Assembly: GCA_001939145.1 (NCBI GenBank)
Contig: LSRX01000166.1
Location: forward strand, 793,008 to 857,007
Source: Symbiodinium microadriaticum
Taxonomy: Eukaryota; Sar; Dinophyceae; Suessiales; Symbiodiniaceae
DNA: 64,000 nucleotides
Reading direction: 5' to 3'
Each line of letters opens with the position of its first letter. Position 1 is the stretch's first letter. This document shows, piece by piece, positions 31,327-42,912 of the stretch. The notes beneath the pieces were generated by a model. It was not told where the DNA came from, did not search any database, and worked only from the letters and a program-made list of their open reading frames with translations. The position numbers and the translations under genes were made by a program.

Positions 31327-31999
31327 GGAACATGTATACTCATGTGCACGTTTAAACACGGAAGAATCCCGGAAGAGTCCTATTTCACGTGCAAGTTGTA
31401 TGTATGTGTCTGCACGTAGATTTCGGGCAATACATATGTACCTGCATGCGCATGGAATCATGCATGCATGCCCACATAAGGCCCACACGGCCATATGCTT
31501 AGGAATTTCGTACATTCACACACAGCGACACGTGAACATGCAGATGCCCCCAAACAGTTTAGGACACACACACACACACATGCGCTGCTGTCTTTGGACC
31601 GAACACGCGCGGACACATACATCAGCAATGCGCATTCACTTGGTGTCATTATCGTACACAGGTACAGCCTCCAAGGGTATTGTTGGATAGTGCATGCGAA
31701 CCTGTGTAGAAGGACATGCACTTCGGCATCACATGCAGATGTACATAATGCTATTGACCTAGCTGCCTAATTGCGCCTGTTTGCCTTGAGCTAACTCTAT
31801 ATTTAGTATACTCCAAACCCTAAATCCTAAAACCCTAAACCCTACACCCCTAAACCTTAAAACCCTAAACCCCTAACAACAAAAATTAACGCAGTAGGAA
31901 TGCAACAAAGCTTGGGAAAAATCTAGGGGTTACGGATCAAAAAATAAAACAGGATCAAAAAAATTAAACGGGGATCAGTAATAGTCGTAGTAGTACTGT

Positions 32000-32013
32000 A
32001 GTAGCAGTCCAAA

Positions 32014-32085
<72 letters not shown>

Positions 32086-32102
32086 CAGTCGTAGTAGTAG
32101 AA
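32000..32102. repeat. TAG trinucleotide microsatellite
   Basis: Nearly pure TAG triplets follow GTCGTAGTAG. Poly-Tyr on the minus strand is a repeat translation. Confidence 0.95.
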
Positions 32103-32279
32103 GAAGTAGTCCGCTGACCTGTGCTCCTTCACCGGTGTCCTTTCCGTGCTATTTCCGCCGCACGGCCTCGGCGACAACTGGACCCCCCAATGCGGCGCTG
32201 TTTGGGAGTTGTAGTAACTCAGGAACCGGATCCCATTGGCCCATACATAGGTGCATATATACCCTACATACAAAATCTC

Positions 32280-32705
32280 AAAACTGGCATAGCCCAACAG
32301 ATGACGGCACGAGCGACTGCAGCACTGAGGCCCCAAGCCGGACTCGTGTTCGGCCTCGGGGGCAAAAGGGCAAATACAAGTTGCCGTGAACTGCATGATT
32401 TCTGAGCTGCGGTCGCATCATGCCGCCTTTGCCCTGTCCCTTGGACTCCATCTTTTCCTTCCCCTTGCCTGCACAAGCACGCCCGGAGGATGCAGTGCCA
32501 GAGACAAGATGCAGCTCGCCTTGGCCCTTCGGCATAGGGGTCTGTTCTTCGGGAATAATTGCCTGCGACAGAGCTTCGTGGGCAGATAGATTTCAATGGC
32601 AGCAAGCTTGCAGCACGTCAAGGCTTTGTTCCATCCGCCGGGCCTTTCCTTTTCCTTTGCCACCCTTAAAGCCCTTCATGGCCTTTCCGCCCTTCCTGAG
32701 TTGTG
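32280..32705 (-). CDS. Lys/Gly-rich coding island, frames split
   Basis: Two minus-strand frames are protein-like: LRKGGKAMKGFKGGKGKGK (about 32700-32600) and ALSQAIIPEEQTPMPKGQGE then AGKGKEKMESKGQGKGG (about 32580-32280). The GKGK-rich character in both suggests one protein with an intron or frameshift between. The plus strand is also open (WKQEARKAEPQGLADQIPAC), so strand is not certain. No domain recognised. Confidence 0.4.
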
Positions 32706-33099
32706 GAAGCAAGAGGCAAGAAAGGCAGAGCCACAGGGTCTTGCTGACCAGATTCCCGCTTGCTTTGCAGTAGCCACCCATCACGCCGATGGGACGCAAG
32801 CTGCAGCCAGCTGGCAAAGCTCCACGACGTGAAAACGCTGGCTCAAGAAGCTGGGAAGCTGGCTGATCAGCGGAAAGTGTCCCGCGGGGGACGTGTCTAA
32901 AATCTAAACCACGGAGCGTGCTCAGAGCCACGCGCCGCACATGCTCATGGACTTCCGGCAGATCACGGAGGAGACAGGACAGCGCCCAGGCGTGTTCTAG
33001 GAAGTAAGAGGCTGAGGGAGGCCTGACCCACTAACCCAATTCACTTGCAGCAGCTCCCAACAGCCAACAACAATGTACCCTGACCATGCGCATTCAGGA

Positions 33100-33137
33100 C
33101 CACGACGACGACCGCTGCTACTGCTACTGCTACTGCT

Positions 33138-33174
<37 letters not shown>

Positions 33175-33382
33175 CTACGACTGCGACTGCGACGGAGACT
33201 CCGACTGCACTGCGACTGCGACTGCGACTGCGACTACGACGACTACTACTACTACGACTGCGACTGCGACGGAGACTCCGACTGCACTGCGACTGCGACT
33301 GCGACTGCGACTACGACCGCGACTGTGACTGCGACTACAACGACTACTACTCCTACTGCTACTCCTACGACTATGCTGCCAC
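33100..33382. repeat. CTA/CTG/CGA trinucleotide array
   Basis: Blocks of CTACTG, ACTACT, GACGAC and GACTGC triplets include a larger repeated module (TACGACTGCGACTGCGACGG at about 33177 and 33252). Codon-like in every frame; not coding. Confidence 0.9.
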
Positions 33383-33559
33383 GGAAACACTACCTGCACT
33401 TTGCGACTTCTTTATACTACTGTCTCGACAAATACGATCGTTGAGCAGGCCTCCACCTCCTGCTTGAGAATTCCGCCGGGGGTGCCGCAACTTGGAGAAG
33501 GCACTACAACTGCTACAGACGCACACCGGGCAAAGAAGCGTGCATACAGTCGCATGCGC

Positions 33560-33689
33560 GCTAGTAGTAGTCGTCGTCGTCGTAATACAAGTCGTCGTAG
33601 TAGTAGTCGTCGTCGTCGTCGTCGTCGTTCTTGTCGTTCTTGTTGTTGTTGTTGTTGTTGTTGTAGTGGTCGTCGTCGTCGTCGTCGTC

Positions 33690-33764
<75 letters not shown>

Positions 33765-33774
33765 TTACTACTAG

Positions 33775-33836
<62 letters not shown>

Positions 33837-33845
33837 GTAATAGCA
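33560..33845. repeat. CGT/TGT/AGT/ACT trinucleotide array with internal strand mirror
   Basis: CGT and TGT triplets pass into a TAG run and then an ACT run; TAG and CTA are reverse complements, so the array is a large imperfect inverted repeat centred near 33724. It could fold into a hairpin. Confidence 0.9.
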
Positions 33846-33849
33846 CTAG

Positions 33850-34320
33850 CAGTACCTGCTTTCTTTCTTTCCTTCTTCCTTCTTTCCTTCCTTCCTTTCT
33901 TCCTTCCTTCCATGCTTTCTTGCTTTCTCGCTGTCTTCCTTCCTTCCTTTCTTCCTTCCTTTTTTCCTTTCTTCCGTTTGTCTTTCTTTATTCCTTGCTT
34001 CCTTTCTTCCTTGCTTCCTTCCTTCCTTTTTTGTTTTCTCGCTGTCTGCCTTTCTTCATTCCTTCTGTTCTTCCTTTCGTTGTCTTTCTTCATCCCTTTT
34101 CATCCCATTTCATTCCTTCTTTCCTTCCTTCCTTCCTTCCTTCCTTCCTTCCTTCCGTCCTTCCTTCTTTCCTTCCTTCCTTCCTTCCTTGCCTTCTTCC
34201 TTCCTTCCCTTCTTCCTTCCTTCCTTCCTTCCTTCCTTCCTTTCCTCCTTTCCTCCTTCCTTCCCTCCTTTAGTCCTTCCTAGCTTCCTTCCCTCCCTCC
34301 CTCTTTGCTTCCTTCCCCAG
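33850..34320. repeat. CTTC tetranucleotide polypyrimidine tract
   Basis: About 470 bases of TTCC/CTTT units with almost no purines on the plus strand. Such a polypurine/polypyrimidine tract could form a triplex. The long Phe/Ser/Leu and Lys/Glu/Arg ORFs are artefacts. Confidence 0.95.
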
Positions 34321-35034
34321 CTCCTCTTGCATTTTTATCTTATAATTTGTTTATCCTGATTTAATATTTTTTGCTCCTGATTTAATTTTTTGATCCTGAT
34401 TTATTTTTTGACCCCTATCCCGGGTTTGTAGGGTTTAGGGAGGTTTAGGGAGGTTTAGGGTTTTGGGTTTAGGGTTGAGGGTTGAGGGTTCAGGGTTTAG
34501 GGTTTAGGAGGTTTAGGGTTTAGGGTTGAGGGTTGAGGGTTTAGAGTTTAGGGTTTAGGTATATAGGCTTTAGGGAGGTTTAGGGTTTAGGGTTGAGGGT
34601 TGAGGGTTTAGGTATATATAGGCTTTAGGTAGGGTTTAAAGGGTTTAGGGAGGTTTAGGGTTTAGGGTCCAGGGTTTAGGGAGGTTTAGGGTTTAGGGTC
34701 TAGGGTCCAGGGTATAGAGTTCAGGGCTTATAGGGTTCAGGGTTTAGGGGTTTAGGGTTTAGGGTCTAGGGGTTTAGGGTTCAGGGGTTTAGGGTTTAGG
34801 TTCCGGGTTTAGGTTTAGGGTTTGGGGCTTCAGGCTTGGGGCTCCGGAGGTGTTAGGGTTTAGGGTTAGTTTAGAGCTTAGGTATCGGTTTTTACGGTTT
34901 GGGGTTCAGGGTTAAGCAGGGTTTGCTATATTATCAGGACAGCTATACGGATTCTGTGAAGGGTGAGGGTTTGCGGGTTTGGCCCTGAACCCTCAAGTAG
35001 ACCAGATTGATACCCCTAGCGTAAGGGGTTCTAG

Positions 35035-35144
35035 TACTGTTGATGATATAAATCCTTTGCATTACCTGAAGGACCCTAAACTATGGGAATTATGGTATAT
35101 TCCGTATTATGGGTAGTGCAGGATGTATATCATCCACCGCCGTA
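35035..35144. mobile_element. Small inverted-repeat element, family A, copy 3
   Basis: TA borders, left end TACTGTTGATGATATAAATC, core CTATGGGAATTATGGTATAT, right end TGTATATCATCCACCGCCGTA. The right end has a 3-base expansion. Confidence 0.8.
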
Positions 35145-35559
35145 GGGCTTAGAGTTTAGAGTGTGGGGTCTCGGGCTTAGGGCAGGGATCCAAATCTTCG
35201 GCCCTTGAAAATCAGAATAAGAGATTCGTTGGGTCCTAGTGAGCTCTTATACAAGTTCAACAGCGGCGCCTTAGTGCTTGGAGTAGGACTTGGGGGTGTT
35301 CGATGTTTAAGGTTTCTGCCTTGGGGCGTTTAGGAAGTTAAGGGTCGGGCTTGGAATCTTAGGGTTCGGGGTTTGGGGTGGTTTGGGGGACTTGGGATTC
35401 TGGAGTCTGGAGTCAGGGTTCAGGATCAGAGCTTTGAGTCTAGGGTTGAGCGTTGATTGCTACGGTTGGGATTAGGGTTTAGGGCTTAAGGGGTTTAGGG
35501 TTTAGGTTTCTTTCCTACTTGGCTACTAAGATTACTAAGACCGTATCTTACGATTCACG

Positions 35560-36160
35560 GTTTGGGCCTCATCAAGACTGACCTCGGTCTGTCCCGCTTT
35601 TGTCTCGCCATTCCGCCGTTGTGGGCCGCCATGGGGGGAGCACTTACTTCTCTCGGGTACACTCTCACCTAAAGCTTGTAGTAGCCAACACCTCCGATAC
35701 CTGCGGTTGTTCGGGATAGATGCGGGGCCTACCGTCCCTGTGCCTCTGGCCCAGTCCACCCACGCGCCGCCAGCAGCAGACAGAACCGTCGCCGACCCGG
35801 CGGACCAGCGCTTCCACGAGCTCGGTGGCGAACGCCTGGACCACCACATGACGGCACTCGGTCATCCACGCGCCAGCATGGGACCTCGGCGGTCGATACG
35901 GTGCCGCCCGAAAGGTTAACAGTGAACCTTTCGGATGATATGAGGGTTATAGTCCCCGAAAACAGGTTGAAGGTGTCCTTCTCTACTGCTACGAAGTCCC
36001 GAACCCGAAACCCTGCTGCAGCACCGGCCCATGCACCTCGATGAAGATGGTGAAAATGCAGTGCGAACCTCAATGCATCATCTGGTGGTTTTTCGGTGTT
36101 GAACGGTTTTGGGCTTTGGGTTCGGAGTGCTACTGCTACTCCCACTGCTAGTTGTAACAA
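35560..36160 (-). CDS. Coding-rich island, probably several minus-strand exons
   Basis: Three minus-strand stretches look protein-like: FRVRDFVAVEKDTFNLFSGT, ITLISSERFTVNLSGGTVS (about 36030-35890); MTECRHVVVQAFATELVEAL, VRRVGDGS (about 35865-35760); and RRNGETKAGQTEVSLDEAQT (about 35620-35550). They are in different frames, as expected for separate exons. The plus strand is also open in the middle part. No family recognised. Confidence 0.45.
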
Positions 36161-36645
36161 TGCTAGCAGTGGTTCTTATGTCGGAAGCCAGTCTTGTCTT
36201 GCTCTTCCAAACTCCGGGTCTGCACCCACCATAGCGCAGCCAGAAGGGTCGGGCTTTAGAAAATGTCGCTTTCAAAAAACACAACTTAAGGTTTAGGGTT
36301 TGGGGTTTAGGGTTTAGGGTTTAGGTTAATTGCTGCTTTCAGCTGCTATCCCTCAAACAAAGGGCAATTCGATGATGCCAACGTCCCTCCCTCGCGAATG
36401 AAGGTTTCATCACCGGGTGAAGGACCCTAAACAGAGAAGGCATCGTTGTAAGAAACCGCCGAATAATTAACACCACAAGACTCGAAACAAACCAAAATCC
36501 CAAACCGTCAAACTGCAAGCGAAAGCCCAAACCCTACAATCCTACACCATCTACACTCTAAATCCCGGATATTTTCTGCAACCACTGGACACGAAACCCT
36601 ACCCCAACGCTCCACAGCCACCGGGACAACACCCCTTCGACCATG

Positions 36646-36776
36646 TCAGGTCCCCAGGCGTGAGGAGTTCAGGTTGTGCGGCGTCTCGGCTACGGTGCGG
36701 TGGGTGTCCTTGGAACTGCGTTTCTTGCCATGCTTGGATTGTGGCTGTGACGAAGAGTCAACAACAGCAAAGAGTT
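36646..36776 (-). CDS. Candidate terminal exon with stop, Ser/Lys-rich tail
   Basis: The minus strand reads VVKLFAVVDSSSQPQSKHGK, KRSSKDTHRTVAETPHNLNS, SRLGT and TGA at 36648-36646. The composition is that of a disordered C-terminus with a possible nuclear localisation signal (KHGKKRSSK). Same strand and order as the island at 35.6-36.2 kb, but upstream of it, so it would end a different gene. Confidence 0.55.
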
Positions 36777-37309
36777 TCACTACCTATCTATCCCGATAGC
36801 CTCTGGCTTTAAGACCGCTGCCAGCATCCTCTTCAATTAGATGTAGAAACACGACTTCAAACCCTAAAGCCTGAACATCACATCCTATAACTCCATTACC
36901 GATTACCTCCAACCGTATCAAACAACCTTCTAACAGAGGGCATACCCCAAGGCCCTTTTCTATTTGTTAGGGCTGCTATACCGACTCATATAACCATGTA
37001 CAAGCACAGTGAAAAAACCCTTATAACCCTTATAAAAAACCGCAAACCCTGTTCATTATGTCTTGAGAAACCACAAAAGTTCATTCTAGCTATTTATTCC
37101 CTATATTACCGGATGCAAGCAACCGGTCTCAGCCCGCTGCTCCGACGAAGTACTGGTGCAGACCCTCCTCCTCGTGAAACATCTTCCAGGTATTTCATAC
37201 AAAAGTTGTTTCATAGCGGCTGAAGAACCATGCGAAACTTCGGGCCTTGGGGATTAATTAAAGGTTTGGGCTTGGGTTTCAAGGTTTTAGGGTAACAAGG
37301 TGTTCGGGT

Positions 37310-37512
37310 TCAGGCGTGCCAGAGAACACAGGGAGCGGCAACACCAGCATCCCCCGCATCTGACGGTAAACCATGGCAAACCGAACCAAAGTTATGCAAA
37401 CATTTGAGGACTCATCGTCCCAATGGTGTGCAGAGATCCTCCTGCGCACCAGGCGGCACACTGCCTTCTCCCTCTTACTAACACTAGCCAACCCTAGCGA
37501 AAACAGGCAACA
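37310..37512 (-). CDS. Candidate exon, unknown protein
   Basis: Following a CCTGTGCAG acceptor the frame reads SVSKREKAVCRLVRRRISAH, HWDDESSNVCITLVRFAMVY, RQMRGMLVLPLPVFSG. It is long for this window and convincingly coding. No family recognised. Confidence 0.5.
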
Positions 37513-37529
37513 CCTCATCTGCACAGGCA

Positions 37530-38150
37530 TTGTTCAGGAAATCCGCCTCGGCAAGGAATCGTCTTCAAGAACGCAACACGAGGGTCCAGCTTGCGGCAGC
37601 TTTCTCGTGTTTACTGGCCGCAGCACGTAGCGTTTTCGCCCTTACTGACCGTGGCCAGGAACCAAGCATGGTAAAGAAAACAACTGCGACGGGGAGCTCA
37701 GACCCTTCGCCGCACAACGATGATGGGACGGTGTGCATGTCTGCTAGCATGAAAGAAAGGAGCAAGTGAGTCGCTTCATGATCACCACTAGTAGACTAGG
37801 CTTCGCCTTACAGCGAAGATCCTACTGAAGATGTACAAATCAGCTCCAGCTGCCGTCGCAGCACCGGCAGCAACCCTCGGCTTTGTGGGGACGCGCACTC
37901 CGCCTGCCCAGTGTGAGCAGCATGTGCAAGATAACAAGAATGAGGACATTGCATGCTCCACCGGGCGACTTGGGACCCCAGCTGCCTCAATATTGTAAAG
38001 GTTTGTTGGGGTCACACAGCGTCATCTCCGTAGCGACTGGTGAGTCGCCCAAGCAAAGCTGCAACATCGTTCACCGCAGTTTGGGTGGCCAACTGTCCAT
38101 TCGCCTTGCAACCCGAACTCGCGCTCAGCAGACCCATTTCACCCCCTGAT
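37530..38150. CDS. Coding-like region, strand unresolved
   Basis: On plus, 37530-37769 reads like a secreted protein start (RVQLAAAFSCLLAAARSVFA, a possible signal peptide, then DRGQEPSMVKKTTATGSS) up to AA/GTGAGT, and 37829-37997 reads MYKSAPAAVAAPAATLGFVG, TRTPPAQCEQ to a stop. On minus, 38150-38012 reads GGEMGLLSASSGCKANGQLA, TQTAVNDVAALLGRLTSRYG to a stop, and 37990-37815 is also open. Either two genes converge at about 38.0 kb, or one strand is a shadow. Confidence 0.4.
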
Positions 38151-38205
38151 GCAGTGTCCTCCTCCGGCTGATGTGAGCTGCGAGCTGCCGATCCGTCATA
38201 TGCTA

Positions 38206-38419
38206 TGATACATACATACATACATACATACATCCATACATACATACAGACATACATACATACATACATACATGCATACATGCCTACATGCATGCATGCA
38301 TGCATATAGGCATACAGCATGTGTACATACATTCTTACATTACAGATACAAGTATATTTGCAGATGTTCATTTACACTCTCTATATATATACATATATAT
38401 GTATGTATATACACATATG

Positions 38420-38453
<34 letters not shown>

Positions 38454-38520
38454 TGCCTGTGTATGATGTATGTATGTATGTATGTATGTATGTATGTATG
38501 TATATACACATATATACATG
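38206..38520. repeat. CATA/GTAT tetranucleotide repeats
   Basis: CATA-type runs on the left half and GTAT-type runs on the right half form a loose inverted arrangement around unique sequence at about 38300-38390. Confidence 0.9.
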
Positions 38521-38649
38521 TATCTATTTTCGTAACTTCGTCCTTGCATAAATATGAACCCTACATACATCGATGCTTGCATGCTTGCAAGCAGTGTCAG
38601 AAAATCTGATCGAAACGATTTAAGCCCCCAAATACTCACCAACCCTTCC

Positions 38650-39490
38650 ATCCAAACACCCTCAGTCCTAAACCCTAAACCCTAAACCCCTAAACCCCCA
38701 AACTGCAAACCCCTAAACCCCTAAACCCCTTGACCTGTAAACCCGAAACCCCTAAACCCTAAACAGTAAGACCTTCAACCTCACAGTCCTAAACTCCAAC
38801 ATCCGAAACTCTACAACAGCAACCACAAAAAGGACGAAAGTCATGATGCCACGACACTCCCAAGAGCCTAAGACCCTAGAAGCTCAACCCTGAACCCTGA
38901 GACCACAACACCCTAAACACCCTGCTACGGAGGGCGGAATGATTAGCAGTTAAATCTCCTGATACACAACACCACCCCAACAAGCCGTAGATTATCAAAC
39001 CCTATGACACTTTTGCAACGACCTCCTAAACACATAAAACCCTATAAGACCTTATGACACTCATTGACGCCAACAAAAAACACCTTAAGACCCAACCCTA
39101 CACCCTAAAACAAGAAAAGCCCATCATTGCTCTCATGAATACTAATACTGATTTCTTGCTTTTGTTATTACAACTACTATTGTTTCTACCACTATTATGA
39201 TTACTAATTACTACTTGCTACTCTTATTCCTAATACTAGTGCTATGATTACGGTTACTATCAATACTGATATTTTCTTCACGACCGTCGGGCCCCCTAGC
39301 CCTTATATAGCACTTAAAGGAGCGCTTCAAGGGATCCGTAAAGAAACCCTAAACCCTAGAACCCTAGAACCCTAGAACCCTAGAACCCTAAACCCTAAAC
39401 CCTAGAACCCTAGAGGCCAAGAGCCCTAGAACCCTAAACCCTAAACCCTAAACCCCAACCCCTAAACCCTAGAACCCTAGAGCCCTTAAC
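38650..39490. other. Stretch without recognisable genes
   Basis: CCCTAAA-type heptads, then AT-rich unique sequence (39100-39300), then an array of CCCTAGAAC units at 39345-39485. I see no exon-like island here. Confidence 0.6.
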
Positions 39491-39499
39491 CCTACAACC

Positions 39500-39585
39500 C
39501 GCTTCTTGCCCTCGCCTCCGAGGCAATGGCAACGCGCTTCGCCCCTGACCGCCAATGGTTTCCAAGGGCCCAGGAATACACCTAA
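39500..39585 (-). CDS. Candidate exon, unknown protein
   Basis: The minus strand reads LGPWKPLAVRGEARCHCLGG then EGKKRVV between heptads. A second frame is also open here. Confidence 0.35.
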
Positions 39586-39924
39586 AGGGCCCTCGGTTTA
39601 GGGTTTGGGGTTTAGGGCCCTCATAAACCCTCAACCCTAAACGGCTCTCATGAACCCTAAACTCTAAACTTCACAGAGCTTTTATCGGGTTGTTCGTAGG
39701 GTTTAGGGGCTTTTAGAGGTTTGGGGGTCTTGAAGCTTCGGGGCATCAAGATTTCAGTATTTTTCGGGGCCCCAAGCCGCTTGTTTTTTTTTTTACGAGG
39801 GCTTCTGTTCCGAAGATCTCTTTAATGGCTTAGGGTTTAGGGTTTAGGGTTCAGGGTTTAGGGTTTAGGGTTTAGGGGCTAAGGGTTTAGGGTTTAGGGT
39901 TAAGTATAGTTGGCTTGGTATCAT

Positions 39925-39993
39925 GATGCAAGGCATACTGCGCACTGAATGAGGAGGCCAAGAGCTTCCGAGATCCGTCAGACAAGGAAGATG
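39925..39993 (-). CDS. Candidate exon, Ser-rich
   Basis: The minus strand reads ASSLSDGSRKLLASSFSAQ and continues YALHHD. It is followed by long CCCTAAA/TTTAGGG arrays on either side. Confidence 0.35.
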
Positions 39994-41057
39994 CCTTAAA
40001 TCATATTAGGGGACCATACTATACATTCAGGCGGCTATTCCTTAATTCAGGATCTTTTCTATCGACTCTACAATCCGCCGAGAAAAAAAATCGGGGATTT
40101 TGGAAGGTTTGGGTGGGGAACCTTGACCAAAGCCCGCACCCTAAACCCTAAACCCTAAACCCTAAACCCTAAACCCTAAAACCCTAAAACCCTAAAACCC
40201 TAAACCCTGATCCCTAAACCCTAAACCCTTACCCCTACCCTGATCCGAGCCTAGCCGAACCGAGGCCTTGTCCTACCCAGCAGGCCGAGGGTTTCTAGCT
40301 TATAGGGCTTAGGGTTTAGGGCTTACTTTTGGGGGCTTGCGGCTTAGGTTTAGGGTGTAGGGTTTACGGGGGGGGGGGCTTAAGGTTCACGGGTTGAAAC
40401 TTTCGAACTTAAAACCCCCCAACCCGCAATGCCTGAGCCCTAGAAGCCTAATACCTAAAGCCACACTACAAAAGACAAGAAAGACTCAACGTCCGCATTC
40501 TTTTTCAGGCAGTGCGGCCTAGTTACGAGGCATGAGTCTGTTTCTGCGAGAAAGATTTGGACTGCGGATTCAGGCAATTTCGTGGCAATGAAACTCGCCT
40601 AACCTGTCTCGCTATGGTCGCTTTCACTGCGAAGGACCCTACAGAATATGCTGGTCGGAAGTTTACAACGGCAATTGTATTCATTTTCGAGCGACGGCAC
40701 GACGAGTGCTACTGCTGCTGCATCATGTAAATACGCGGCTTCTACTGCTGGTATTAGCTGCTAGCTATATTGCTCGTTCTGCTCCAGCACGTCACACCGC
40801 AAATGTGATGACTACGACTACGACTCTGCCGGTGACCATCACGAAGATGACAATGCATCGTATTCTGCTCAGTCGGAGTCTACTGCGCTTAACACTGTCT
40901 TCAATAAGATTTTGGGGCATATAGTACTACGAATGATACTGGTAAACCTAGAGAATGCAGTTGGCATTTAATTACTCAAGGTTCTAGATTCTCTTCCTCT
41001 GGAAGTCTACGGGACCAGAACCCTAAACCCTACACCCCTAAATCGTTTGCCTGGCTG

Positions 41058-41129
41058 CTCCTCTCACTGCGAATGTCTGCAGCTGCAAGTCTTTGCGCCC
41101 GAAAGCCCCCTGAAGTTTCTTCTGGGGCC
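41058..41129 (-). CDS. Candidate exon with GC donor
   Basis: A TCCTCACAG acceptor, then APEETSGGFRAQRLAAADIR, SERSSQ, ending CAG/GCAAACG. Good coding composition, polar and charged. Confidence 0.5.
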
Positions 41130-41331
41130 TGTGAGGAAGTCAGCTTAAACAAGTAATGCAGGAACCCGATTATGAAACCCTGGGTCTTTATTAGGGTTCT
41201 TAATAGGAAGACTAATATATTGGGGTTTTGGGGCCAGGGTTTCTTAATCAGGTTCCTACAGTAGTCAGACCCCTGGGAGGGCAACGGACAGTTTTTCCTG
41301 TCGAGTCCCCAACAGGTCAACCCCAACTTAC

Positions 41332-41351
41332 CTACTTGGAGGATGATGGCA
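41332..41351 (-). CDS. Candidate 20-base microexon with perfect donor
   Basis: TTGCTTGCTCAG/TGCC...CAAGTAG/GTAAGTTG brackets 20 bases (AIILQV in one frame). The donor is the full GTAAGT consensus. It sits between the candidates at 41.6 and 41.1 kb. Confidence 0.4.
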
Positions 41352-41515
41352 CTGAGCAAGCAAGGTTAGAAGGACCTTGACAGGGGTTATGAGTCATTAC
41401 CAGTTTCGCTACCCTAATTACAAACCTCGCTTCTAAGTCCGGTGATCCTTTCGGTGCCCCTAAGATTATACTTATAGAACCACCCCCCCCCTATTATAGT
41501 AACCTTTACAGGCAC

Positions 41516-41640
41516 CCTTGTCCGTTGCCTCTCCCCGGAAGCCCCGCGCTCTTATACAAATCTCGAGGCTGGCGGGGCGGCTCGAAAGATCGCCGCTGTA
41601 CCCTCGAAGGCAGAGCTCCGAGCACATGGAAGTAGTTGGA
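41516..41640 (-). CDS. Candidate exon of about 125 bases
   Basis: The minus strand reads SNYFHVLGALPSRVQRRSFE, PPRQPRDLYKSAGLPGRGNG and meets GG/GTGCC. There is no ATG, so it is invisible to simple ORF finding. It could be contiguous with the candidates at 41.35 and 41.1 kb in one gene. Family not recognised. Confidence 0.55.
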
Positions 41641-41734
41641 GCTTAGGCTCTGGGAGTTAATGTCCAGGGTTTAGGGTTTATATAGAGCTCAGGATTCAGG
41701 GCTTCGGATTTAAAGCAACTTAGGGTTTAAGGTG

Positions 41735-42055
41735 AGCTTGTTCAGCGCTCTTATTACGAGTGCAAGAAGGAGGTTGCTAGTTCCTGATGAATATTCTTGC
41801 CACTGCTGCGAGCATAGGCAAGATACAGAGCAATTGCAGCTGGAAGCCGAAGCACAACGTAAACGTACAGTTGGAACCACAACGAGGGGCACAGCACAAA
41901 GCGCAGGCAACTCACGGCTAGATGGCTACAAGTGTGAAAAACAGGCATTGGCATGCGCTGATTTTTTGTCTACGCATAAACGAGTTGATGTAAATGTGTG
42001 TAGACGTACGTGGATATGCGCACAAACGCAACAAAAAGTACCTACACGTATGTAA
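41735..42055 (+). CDS. Candidate plus-strand coding stretch
   Basis: The plus frame reads DEYSCHCCEHRQDTEQLQLE, AEAQRKRTVGTTTRGTAQSA, KCEKQALACADFLSTHK over about 105 codons to a TAA. Cys-rich and charged with helical middle. The frame starts without ATG. The minus alternative is less protein-like. Confidence 0.35.
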   Translation, partial: SLFSALITSARRRLLVPDEYSCHCCEHRQDTEQLQLEAEAQRKRTVGTTTRGTAQSAGNSRLDGYKCEKQALACADFLSTHKRVDVNVCRRTWICAQTQQKVPTRM

Positions 42056-42089
42056 CTGTTGTGCAGCTTAACATCTATGTAAGCGTGCA

Positions 42090-42196
42090 TATAAACATAT
42101 ATATATATATATATATTTGTATATATATATATATACATATAAATATTTTTACATAATATATATACATATATATATATATGTACAGATAGATAGGTT

Positions 42197-42230
<34 letters not shown>

Positions 42231-42235
42231 TAGAA
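42090..42235. repeat. AT and CAGA microsatellites
   Basis: AT runs at 42098-42180 are followed by a CAGA run of about eight units to 42231. Confidence 0.9.
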
Positions 42236-42456
42236 TGGGTGAATGGATGAAGGCACGGATGCACGGATTCATGGGTTAACGAGAGACACCATGACGAACT
42301 GGCACAATAACCTAGCACACATCGGCACGGTGATGTAAGAGTTCAACCTTCGCAATGTGCCAGAAAGTACAAGCCGGAAGGAGCAATCAAAGAAACTTCG
42401 GAGTACAACAGCAGCAGATGACTTCCTCGTTCGGGTTGAGGGTTTAGGGTTTAGGT

Positions 42457-42648
42457 TTAGGACCTTGAGGGTCGAGAAAAACACAACCATTCGTAACTGG
42501 GATGAGCCACACTGATGAGACTCCCATGCGCGCCGGTCTTCGAGTGATATCCTGCCAGCATCCGCATCTCGGGTCTATCTGCCACAAGGCCCAGATTGTC
42601 CTGTCCAACGCCTCGACCGACGATCATTGACTTGATGGCTAGTGCTAT
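42457..42648 (-). CDS. Candidate exon of about 190 bases
   Basis: The frame reads ALAIKSMIVGRGVGQDNLGL, VADRPEMRMLAGYHSKTGAH, GSLISVAHPSYEWLCF, then a stop within heptads. It is one of the longest non-repetitive coding-like stretches. No family recognised. Confidence 0.55.
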   Translation of the reverse strand: MALAIKSMIVGRGVGQDNLGLVADRPEMRMLAGYHSKTGAHGSLISVAHPSYEWLCFSRPSRS

Positions 42649-42844
42649 AGAAAACCGGAACCGTGCTGATCATCAAGTCTAACCCCACGTACCTATATAC
42701 TACCCTATAGCTGCAATGAGCCCTAATCCCTACAACCTAATCCCTAAACCCTAAACCCTCAGCCCTAAACCCTAAACCCTAATCCCTAAACCCTCAACCC
42801 TCAACCCTAATCCCTAGGCCCTAAACCCTCAACCCTAAACCCTT

Positions 42845-42912
42845 GTCACGTACACGGGGGCGCCCGACCTCCCAAGCCTCAGCAACCCCCTGGCAACGTG
42901 CACCGAAGCACA
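42845..42912 (-). CDS. Candidate exon
   Basis: The minus strand reads CASVHVARGLLRLGRSGAPV then YV between heptad tracts. It lies just upstream of the 42.6 kb candidate and may be its preceding exon. Confidence 0.45.

Noticed and set aside
33371-34283. ORFs of 240-290 residues over the trinucleotide and CTTC arrays
   Set aside because: They are translations of simple repeats (poly-Thr/Ser/Leu, Phe-Leu-Pro), open because the repeat units contain no stops in some frames.
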